A stretch of DNA of 58,081 bases from Opitutales bacterium. Lineage in GTDB: Bacteria; Verrucomicrobiota; Verrucomicrobiia; Opitutales; Coraliomargaritaceae. Every line of letters starts with the position of its first letter. Position 1 is the first letter of the stretch. The DNA is taken from positions 1 to 58,081 of the forward strand of contig JANQXM010000059.1 in assembly GCA_030729385.1 (NCBI GenBank), written 5' to 3'. Both the position numbers and the translations under genes were made by a program. The notes beneath the pieces are model-generated. The model was given only the letters and a program-made list of their open reading frames with translations, did not search any database and was not told the DNA's origin. Below are positions 52,392 through 58,081 of this stretch, piece after piece.

Positions 52392-53591
52392 CTACCCCTC
52401 CAGTGGCAGTTCGATCACTTCCCACGGCAGGCCGCGGAGATTGAGCTCTTCCATGAAGGCATCGGGATCGCGTTGCTCCATGTTCCAAACGCCAGGCTCT
52501 TTCCAGAGGTTGCGTAGGATCATTTGCGCACCGATCATTGCAGGCACACCGGTGGTGTAGCTGATGGCTTGGCTGGAAACTTCCTTGTAGCACTCCTCGT
52601 GGTCGCAGCTGTTGTAGATGAAGATACGCTTCTTCTTGCCGTCCTTGGTGCCGACGATGTCGCAACCGATGCAAGTCTTGCCCTTGGTGCGCGGACCGAG
52701 GCTGGCAGGGTCGGGGAGCACGGCCTTGAGGAATTCGATTGGCTGGACCAGTTGTCCTTTAAATTCAATCGGCTCGATCGAAGTCATGCCGATGTTTTCC
52801 AACACCTTGAGGTGGGTCAGATATTTCTCCGAGAAAGTCATCCAGAAACGGATGCGCTTCAGACCCTTGATGTTTTGGCAGAGCGATTCCATTTCCTCGT
52901 GGTAGAGGAGGTAGGCGTCTTGCTCGCCCACAACTGGGAAGTCATAAACTTGGTGCACGCTCATTGGCGCGACCTCGTGCCATTCGCCTTCTTCCCAGTA
53001 GCGACCATTCGCAGTGATCTCGCGGATGTTGATCTCTGGATTGAAATTGGTCGCAAAGTGGTAGCCGTGGTTGCCCGCGTTGGCGTCGAGGATGTCGATT
53101 GTTTCGATCTCGTCGAAAAGGTGCTTCTGGGCGTAGGCGCAAAAGACGTTCGTCACGCCTGGGTCAAATCCCGAACCGAGCAGGGCAGTGAGACCCGCTT
53201 CTTTGAAGCGGTCTTGGTAGGCCCATTGCCATTTGTATTCAAACTTCGCCTCATCCAGCGGCTCGTAGTTGGCCGTGTCCATATAGTGCACTCCCGCAGC
53301 GAGGCAGGCATCCATCAAAGTGAGGTCCTGGTAGGGCAGCGCCACGTTGATCAACAGCTCCGGCTTCTCTGCGAGGAGTAAGGCCGTTGTCTCGGCCACA
53401 TTGTCGGCATCAATCGCCGCCGTGCGGATCGTGCGACCATGTCGGGCCTCGATATCCTGCGCGATCGCCTCGCACTTCGAGACCGTGCGTGAAGCCAGAA
53501 TAATTTCGCTGAAAATTTCAGGTAACTGCGCGCACTTGTGTGCGACCACATTACCCACTCCACCTGCACCAATAATGATTACTTTAGACAT
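52392..53591 (-). CDS. Carboxynorspermidine synthase-like, saccharopine dehydrogenase family
   Basis: A 399-residue enzyme of the LYS9-like group. GAGGVGNVVAHKCAQ (about 8-22) binds NADP(H). LLGSGFDPGVTNVFCAYA (about 135-152) and INIREITANGRYWEEGEWHEV (about 187-207) match carboxynorspermidine (carboxyspermidine) dehydrogenases, which join aspartate semialdehyde to a diamine in an alternate polyamine pathway. The decarboxylase usually needed is not in the window. A lysine-pathway role is less likely from these motifs. It stands alone on the minus strand. Confidence 0.82.
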   Translation of the reverse strand: MSKVIIIGAGGVGNVVAHKCAQLPEIFSEIILASRTVSKCEAIAQDIEARHGRTIRTAAIDADNVAETTALLLAEKPELLINVALPYQDLTLMDACLAAGVHYMDTANYEPLDEAKFEYKWQWAYQDRFKEAGLTALLGSGFDPGVTNVFCAYAQKHLFDEIETIDILDANAGNHGYHFATNFNPEINIREITANGRYWEEGEWHEVAPMSVHQVYDFPVVGEQDAYLLYHEEMESLCQNIKGLKRIRFWMTFSEKYLTHLKVLENIGMTSIEPIEFKGQLVQPIEFLKAVLPDPASLGPRTKGKTCIGCDIVGTKDGKKKRIFIYNSCDHEECYKEVSSQAISYTTGVPAMIGAQMILRNLWKEPGVWNMEQRDPDAFMEELNLRGLPWEVIELPLEG

Positions 53592-53848
53592 GCGCTGTTT
53601 AATGCGCAGTGCGCCGCATTCTTCAAGTTTATTTAAATCCGATCTGCAGGCATTATCTCGCCGCAGTCGTTGTCTTTAGGGGCGCTCAACTGACCGCTTT
53701 GGGATCATATCGAAAAATGTCATATCACCCCAAGTGGAATGATGGCGCATTAGGGAAACTGGATTTCCACCATCTATAATCCGTTTGACAGTAGGTGTTG
53801 CGGAACAATAGCGTAAAATGCACTAATAACTTGTTCGGCTCACAGAAA
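53592..53848. promoter_or_regulatory. Divergent gap of 257 bp, no gene seen
   Basis: No strong repeat recognised. Promoters for both flanking genes are presumably here. A few codons open upstream of 53849 are rejected as part of the next protein. Confidence 0.35.
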
Positions 53849-54253
53849 ATGAAACGTTACCTAGCTGAGCTTGAAGCTCCAAAGATCACCTTGTGGTGCT
53901 ACCTCTGTTGGTATTTTGCGATCGTTTTTCAATACTTTGATCCCGCACTGAATCTATGGCTGTCGTCAGTTGGTATCGCAGTATTAATTGGGATTGCCCT
54001 GAATATTGCAGCCTCACAGAGAGGTCAGACTCGCGACAAATGGGTCGTGATTCGCCTCTATATATTCCCTTTTTGCGTATCCAGCTATTCAGCTCTTATC
54101 AAGGGCCAGGGATTCTTTGTCCTTTTCCCAACGCAAATGAAGCCTCTTTTGATTGGGGTTGGTGCATGTGCGGCTTTTATTGTGATCGTGCTACTAGCGA
54201 AACTCACCACAAATCGCTCAATAGCCGAACGAAACGTCGACCCTAACGCCTGA
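53849..54253 (+). CDS. Small membrane protein, unknown function
   Basis: A 134-residue protein with about four membrane helices (around 15-30, 34-54, 72-88 and 98-122). The motif ELEAPKITLWCYLCWYF near the start and SALIKGQGFFVLFP later look conserved, and it resembles uncharacterised small membrane proteins in other bacteria. ATG 53849 has AGAAAA before it. The longer frame from 53795 adds no membrane or signal features. Alone on the strand. Function unknown. Confidence 0.72.
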   Translation: MKRYLAELEAPKITLWCYLCWYFAIVFQYFDPALNLWLSSVGIAVLIGIALNIAASQRGQTRDKWVVIRLYIFPFCVSSYSALIKGQGFFVLFPTQMKPLLIGVGACAAFIVIVLLAKLTTNRSIAERNVDPNA

Positions 54254-54263
54254 CCCGATGCTT

Positions 54264-54297
54264 TGATTAGGAGTAAGATTAAGGCTGTGATTAAGAT
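54264..54297 (+). repeat. GATTAA/GAGTAA hexamer tract
   Basis: GATTAGGAGTAAGATTAAGG and GTGATTAAGAT. Same family as 1862-1946, 2246-2314, 3829-3855 and 4051-4098. Confidence 0.55.
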
Positions 54298-54340
54298 CGT
54301 AGGGTTGAAATCGTCTGCTAGCGGGCGTATCTCATAGACA

Positions 54341-55270
54341 ATGGAAACCGTTTTTGGATACGAATATACGACACGCACGCACCTTCTGGTATCAGATGAA
54401 GATGCGGCGGATTTTTTGCAGAGTCAGTTTACGAATGATCTGCGACCTTTTGAAGCTGGGCACGCAACGTATGGTCTTTGGCTAGATGTGAAGGGCAAGG
54501 TGATTGCGGATAGCACGGTGCTCTGCGAAGGCGACGAGTCGTTTCGATTGATCAGTGAAACTTCGGACGCGGCCGCGCTGGTGGAGAAGTTGGAGCGGCA
54601 CATCATCGCGGACGATGTGGTGATTGAGACTGGACCTGTGCTGGTGGGCTTTGCCTTGGTAGGTGCTTTTGAACCAGTCTTGGCGGCACTGAATCTTTTC
54701 GTTCCTACGGAGGGGCAGTTTGTTCAGGCTGAGCAAATAATTGTTTGTCTAGGGCGCCGCTCGAAGCGTCCAAGTGTGGAGTTGCTTTGCCTCGATGCAG
54801 CTGCGACCGAGCGAGTGCGGTCAGTGTTATCTGCGCAGGGCGTAGCGCTGCTGGCACGCGAGCAGATGGAGTTGGAGCGTATGGTGGCTGGTGTGCCGCT
54901 GGTTCCGGTCGACATCGGTACCGCGGATATGCCCGGTGAGGGCGGTATGGAGCTGGATGCGCTCTCGTTTACCAAGGGCTGCTACCTCGGTCAGGAAGTG
55001 GTGGCGCGCATGCACAATGTCGGCCGTCCGCAACGCACTTTGTTTGCAGTTTCTGGCGAGGGTGCCGTGCCGGAATGTCCGCTCCCTATATATAATAGCG
55101 AAAAGAAGGCGGTGGGAGAGCTGCGATCAGCTGTTGCGTCGGATGGTGGCTGGCTCGGTGTGGCAATTTTGAAGCATCGATTTGCAGGTGTCGGCGATAC
55201 GCTTTCTTCGGATGCGGGAAGTGTTTTGGTCGAGCGAGTTTTTCGTGATTTGAAAGGCGGCGAGGGATGA
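54341..55270 (+). CDS. ygfZ: YgfZ/GcvT family folate-binding protein
   Basis: A 309-residue relative of the glycine-cleavage T-protein. It helps build and repair Fe-S clusters in enzymes such as MiaB in E. coli. The family signature KGCYLGQE is at 212-219 with the reactive Cys214. The C-terminal barrel follows. FLQSQFTNDL (about 28-37) fits the folate pocket start. The next small gene overlaps its stop (ATGA). Confidence 0.92.
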   Translation: METVFGYEYTTRTHLLVSDEDAADFLQSQFTNDLRPFEAGHATYGLWLDVKGKVIADSTVLCEGDESFRLISETSDAAALVEKLERHIIADDVVIETGPVLVGFALVGAFEPVLAALNLFVPTEGQFVQAEQIIVCLGRRSKRPSVELLCLDAAATERVRSVLSAQGVALLAREQMELERMVAGVPLVPVDIGTADMPGEGGMELDALSFTKGCYLGQEVVARMHNVGRPQRTLFAVSGEGAVPECPLPIYNSEKKAVGELRSAVASDGGWLGVAILKHRFAGVGDTLSSDAGSVLVERVFRDLKGGEG

Positions 55271-55497
55271 GCGAATCAGAGGACGCAACACTCGACGGAG
55301 TGACCCAACTTTTTGTCAATTTAGGAGCCGATACCGCGCAAGCGAAAGTGATGGCTGCGCAGCTTTTGAAACGTGCCGCACAAATTTCTGATGCGCGTAA
55401 AATTTCGTTAGTCGAGGCGACTGAGACCCTATTGAAACAGGTGGTTCAAGCGCGTAGTGGCGATGGGTCGGGTTATGAGAGCGAATCGCAATCATAA
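55267..55497 (+). CDS. Small hypothetical protein, 76 aa, coupled to ygfZ
   Basis: Not recognised. An acidic, helical small protein with no signal, membrane helix or metal motif. The ATGA overlap with ygfZ (55267-55270) and the long uninterrupted frame support it as a gene. The spacing to the HU gene is 122 bp. Confidence 0.62.
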   Translation: MSESEDATLDGVTQLFVNLGADTAQAKVMAAQLLKRAAQISDARKISLVEATETLLKQVVQARSGDGSGYESESQS

Positions 55498-55619
55498 ATG
55501 CGGCTTAAACCTGCTAAAAATATGGTTTAACACGGATTTTCTATTGACGATCTAATTATTCAAACGTCTTCTCATAGGCGGTCAATAGACCACACAACCT
55601 CAACAAAAATATAATATCT

Positions 55620-55895
55620 ATGAACAAAGCAGAACTTATTGCAGAAGTGCAAAAATCCCTCGGTAAAGATACATCCAAAGCAGCAGCAGAACGTGCGATC
55701 GAAGCCGTTCTCGAAGGTGTGAAAAAGGGTATCAAGAAGGACAAAAACGTTCAACTTATCGGTTTCGGCACATTCTCCGTAACTAAGCGCGCAGCTCGTG
55801 ATGGCATCAACCCACAAACTCGTGAAAAGATCCGCATCAAAGCTTCCAAGTCAGTGAAGTTCAAAGCAGGTGCTGGCCTCAAAGCCATCCTCTAA
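55620..55895 (+). CDS. hup: HU-family DNA-binding protein
   Basis: A 91-residue HU/IHF protein that bends [25 protein letters not shown] (about 49-55) and the arm region with [25 protein letters not shown] are typical. HU rather than IHF-alpha or beta by the start and arm. A strong terminator follows. Confidence 0.95.
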   Translation: MNKAELIAEVQKSLGKDTSKAAAERAIEAVLEGVKKGIKKDKNVQLIGFGTFSVTKRAARDGINPQTREKIRIKASKSVKFKAGAGLKAIL

Positions 55896-55920
55896 GAGTT
55901 ACCCCACTCAATCGATTTCA

Positions 55921-55951
55921 AAAACCCACGGTGTAAGCCGTGGGTTTTTTT
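55921..55951 (+). terminator. Terminator after the HU gene
   Basis: Stem AAAACCCACGG / CCGTGGGTTTT with loop TGTAAG and a run of seven T. Confidence 0.9.
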
Positions 55952-56463
55952 ATGCCCGGAATGAAGGGTGGTTGCGCCCTGTCACGGAATTAAAGGCAGT
56001 TCCGAGCGGAGCGACATCATCCATAATTCGACGATGACGGAGGAGGGGAGAAATCCAGCAGCGCTGGAGACCGCTAATATTCGCTGACAGACGCTTATTG
56101 AAGAATGGGAATGCTCACGCAGAGGCGCAAAGACTCAGAGTGGGGCATAGAAATGGGTGTGGAGATGTAGCCACGTCACTCTCCCGACCTGAGCTTGTCG
56201 AAGGTGTGACGTGTTCCCCGGAATCCGTCTCATACATCAGAGTCGCTTCGTTCCTTCGTGTCCTTGAGCGACTGAGAGGAACGCGCGGTTCTCGACCTGA
56301 GGTCGCATAAGGCTGTGCTCCTTTACGAAATTGCGATTGCTTTAAACCGCGATAATGAGCATATTTGATGTATCGCCAGCACTTCGATTTACGAAGTTGG
56401 GCGCGATTATCTGAATACAGTTAAGAGGGGAGAAGCTGATGAAGAAAGCAAAAGGGACTTTTT
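55952..56463. repeat. Repeat-filled gap of about 510 bp
   Basis: CACGGAATTA and ATAATTCGACGATGACGG recur from 52106, split by a GGCAGTTCCGAGCGGAGCGA insert. Then the hairpin plus 10-mer element (56054-56099) and a GTAGCCACGTCAC hairpin opened by CTCCCGACCTGAGC-TTGTCGAAGG (56167-56215). A 70-codon frame here contains the repeat-derived peptide SRPELVEG and is rejected. A ribosome-binding-like GAGGGGAGAAG precedes the ATG at 56439. Confidence 0.7.
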
Positions 56464-57525
56464 TTGACGCGTTGTATCTTGCTACTTCTGGCAGGCGCTT
56501 TTGGGCTATTGGTCTTTTGGTCAGCGAGTTTTCTATTAGATGATCTCCGATCGATGGATCGGCCGGAGCATCGGACTTTCTTTGATCAGCATACCGATGA
56601 ATCCTTAAATCAGGAACTTCAGTCTCTAAAGGCGAAGCTCAAGGAATTGGATCATCAGCATGATTTAATCAATCAACAGCGGGGCTTCATTAAAGATTCC
56701 TCTCAGAGTTTAAAGATTACAGTCGATAACCTGTTTAATCTAAAGAGCAAAGGGCAGGACTTGATCTCTGAAGCACAATTTGGTCAGGTGCTGGCGACCT
56801 TGGATAAGGTTATTGCGATACAGGATGAGTTTAAGCAAACGGCCGAACTCTATCTCAAAACCACAAACGAGCGGTTCGAACTGAATAAGCAAATGAGAGC
56901 TCTTGAAGTGCGCATTGAAGACGAACGAAAAGCAATTCAGAAGCTGTATGATGAAGCGCTTCATGATCACCGGGTGAAAACGGCTACGATCCAGCTGGGA
57001 ATTTTGATTCCGCTTACGATTATCTGCAGTGTTCTTTGGGTGAAGAAGCGGGAGAGTATCTATAGCTTGATTTATCGTGCGGCGGCGCTGGCGATCTACT
57101 GGAAGACCTTTGAGGTGCTACAGGCGAATTTCCCTGAGCGTTACTTTAAATATATTGTAATGGTGGTGCTGTTGTTGCTCGTCGGTTGGGGCTTTGTGAG
57201 GTTGATGCGCCGCCAGGTGAAGCCACAAGTCGAAGCTTTATTGAAGCAATACAAGCAGGCCTATGAGCGCTTTCTTTGCCCCGTGTGCGATTACCCTATC
57301 AGAACGGGTCCTCGTAAATTTTTGTATTGGACACGACGCACCGTGCATAAAACGGTGTTGTCAGCTAATTCTGCCACTGCAGCGACAGAGGAGTGCTATT
57401 GTTGTCCATCCTGTGGAACTCATTTATATGAAAAATGTGAATCCTGCGGGAAGGTTTGCCATAGCTTGTTGCCTAATTGCCAGCACTGTGGGAATCAGAA
57501 GGCCATTTCTGGTGAGGCATATTGA
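56464..57525 (+). CDS. Membrane zinc-ribbon protein with coiled coil
   Basis: A 353-residue protein with a first hydrophobic helix (about 4-26), a long coiled coil (about 45-175, KLKELDHQHDLINQ, KAIQKLYDE), two or three membrane helices at about 175-245 and a C-terminal cytoplasmic-type zinc ribbon pair: CPVC, then CCPSC, CESCGKVCH and CQHCGN. Not recognised as a known family. TTG 56464 is the first start in this frame. A better placed ATG at 56439, with GAGGGGA before it, is in another frame and enters this one only if the T7 run (56459-56465) loses one T. The true start is therefore unsure. Confidence 0.7.
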   Translation: MTRCILLLLAGAFGLLVFWSASFLLDDLRSMDRPEHRTFFDQHTDESLNQELQSLKAKLKELDHQHDLINQQRGFIKDSSQSLKITVDNLFNLKSKGQDLISEAQFGQVLATLDKVIAIQDEFKQTAELYLKTTNERFELNKQMRALEVRIEDERKAIQKLYDEALHDHRVKTATIQLGILIPLTIICSVLWVKKRESIYSLIYRAAALAIYWKTFEVLQANFPERYFKYIVMVVLLLLVGWGFVRLMRRQVKPQVEALLKQYKQAYERFLCPVCDYPIRTGPRKFLYWTRRTVHKTVLSANSATAATEECYCCPSCGTHLYEKCESCGKVCHSLLPNCQHCGNQKAISGEAY

Positions 57526-57592
57526 GCCGCTACGGCAGACTTCGAAAAGCCTAGAAATTCGCCAGTAGATTGGATGCAGACAGGAATCTTTG

Positions 57593-57618
57593 GTAGCCTC
57601 GTTGCTTGGCAACGGGGT
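57593..57618 (+). repeat. REP-like hairpin headed by GTAG
   Basis: GTAGCCTCGTTGC-TT-GGCAACGGGG. Same family as 52296-52321. Confidence 0.7.
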
Positions 57619-57652
57619 TCGTCAGATTAGCTAGCAGGGCGTGATGCGCACC

Positions 57653-57840
57653 GAGACGGTGCGAATGGCACTACCTTAAGAAGGAGTTCGGTGAAAACCT
57701 GGAGGGTTGCGCTTCGTCGCAACCGCCGAATGTTCGATACATTTAGGCGTTTCCGCGGCAATGACGGAGCATTGCCCTCCAAACGAATTACAGATGTCAT
57801 GCTGGTATTACGCTTAAGGTAGTGCCATTCGAGACGGTGC
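57653..57840. mobile_element. 168-bp MITE with 18-bp TIRs and a 10-bp target duplication
   Basis: GAATGGCACTACCTTAAG (57663-57680) and its exact reverse complement CTTAAGGTAGTGCCATTC (57813-57830) bound a 168-bp element. GAGACGGTGC directly flanks both ends (57653-57662 and 57831-57840), the mark of a target duplication. Removing the element restores a GTAG-type hairpin GCACCGAGACGGTGC before TGCGCTAC. The inside is an inverted GGAG-headed pair (57701-57780). No transposase frame. It must have been moved by an element elsewhere. Confidence 0.85.
57701..57780. repeat. Facing GGAG-headed hairpins inside the MITE
   Basis: Starts GGAGGGTTGCGCTTCGTCG and ends GAGCATTGCCCTCC, i.e. GGAGGGCAATGCTCC on the other strand. 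Between them CGCCGAATGT / ACATTTAGGCG is another stem. GGAG is the second known REP head. Confidence 0.65.
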
Positions 57841-57890
57841 TGCGCTACCATTCAATTCAGTAGATCAAACATTTTCAGAAATGGTATAAG

Positions 57891-57990
57891 TCCAGCAGTG
57901 CTGGAGACCGTCGATGATCTTGAGCCTGCGCCTGTCCCGAGCTTGTCGAGGTGGTCGAAAGGCTAATTTTCGCTAATGTCCGCTTATTTT
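57891..57990 (+). repeat. Hairpin plus 10-bp-unit element split by another repeat
   Basis: TCCAGCAGTGCTGGA then GACCG, interrupted by about 52 bp that include CCCGAGCTTGTCGAGG, and then CTAATTTT-CGCTAATGTC-CGCTTATTT. Confidence 0.65.
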
Positions 57991-58021
57991 GGAAATGAAG
58001 TTTGGATCACTTTTTTTGGGT

Positions 58022-58045
58022 GTAGCCACGTCACTCTGTGACGTG
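58022..58045 (+). repeat. REP-like hairpin headed by GTAG
   Basis: GTAGCCACGTCACT-CTG-TGACGTG. Matches 30809-30832. Confidence 0.7.
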
Positions 58046-58081
58046 TTTCTCAGTCTCATACACTAGAGTCGCTCCGTGCCT

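Noticed and set aside
53795-54340. Possible integron gene cassette around the small membrane protein
   Set aside because: TAAC-like bases flank the gene, but no attC fold with paired R and L boxes could be drawn and no integrase is near.
56098-56310. 70-codon frame containing SRPELVEG
   Set aside because: That peptide is the translation of the dispersed AGCTTGTCGAAGG repeat, so no gene is claimed.

Overview
The window reads as a chromosomal segment of a Gram-negative, probably marine bacterium, most likely of the Verrucomicrobiota (class Opitutae, Coraliomargarita/Puniceicoccales-like). That placement is inferred from gene content: outer-membrane Lpt and Mla systems, a nickel superoxide dismutase, VWA proteins with an N-terminal DCxCCGFGA membrane helix, and intergenic DNA packed with dispersed repeats. 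It was not tested by a marker-gene search. About 55 protein genes and one tRNA gene are supported. There is no prophage, CRISPR array, rRNA operon or complete insertion sequence.

Layout. 1-5.5 kb: an FAD-dependent oxidoreductase, a secreted Ni-SOD, a spermidine-synthase-like methyltransferase and ffh. 5.8-18.7 kb, plus strand: aspS; an LptC/LptA-like envelope protein with a cell-wall amidase; an exported HtrA-like protease, an acidic exported protein and an FG-GAP lipoprotein; then a hybrid histidine kinase split into two frames. 18.7-25.6 kb, minus strand: namZ/DUF2062/glycerate kinase overlapping one another, then rng, rodA and a Nudix gene. 25.7-30.7 kb, plus strand: mgtE, folP-folB-folK, and a SelW-like protein overlapping a SMUG1-type uracil-DNA glycosylase. 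31-35.4 kb, minus strand: an M28 peptidase and a MotA/ExbB-type channel gene with two VWA genes. 35.6-43 kb: a CrtI-like oxidoreductase, a DUF2007 protein, tRNA-Gly, the whole mlaEFDCA cluster, and a hemN gene with an in-frame stop. 43.2-51.3 kb: serA, plsY, hom, rpsU, a TIM-barrel protein, two small heat-shock proteins, rpsB and tsf. 51.5-57.5 kb: a lipoprotein, a carboxynorspermidine-synthase-like enzyme, a small membrane protein, ygfZ, an HU gene and a membrane zinc-ribbon protein.

Two things stand out. First, the channel/VWA/VWA locus at 32.2-35.4 kb looks like an ion-driven membrane motor. One MotA/ExbB-type subunit sits with two different MotB/ExbD-like subunits, each carrying an Asp in its single membrane helix and a VWA domain. 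Second, nearly every intergenic gap holds small hairpin repeats, many headed by GTAG, the hallmark of REP elements moved by RAYT transposases. At four genes (mgtE, the glycosylase, the M28 peptidase and the DUF2007 gene) the GTAG of such an element also supplies the TAG stop codon. Other repeat families include a hairpin followed by three 10-bp units, inverted pairs of a GAACGTTCAACG-type repeat, degenerate hexamer and heptamer tracts, nested insertions of one repeat in another, and a 168-bp MITE with 18-bp inverted ends and a 10-bp target duplication.

The sequence also shows likely lesions or recoding points: a TAA inside hemN, a frame change in the kinase, and a T7 tract at the start of the zinc-ribbon gene. 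Only sequencing of the strain or its relatives can separate true mutation from assembly error.
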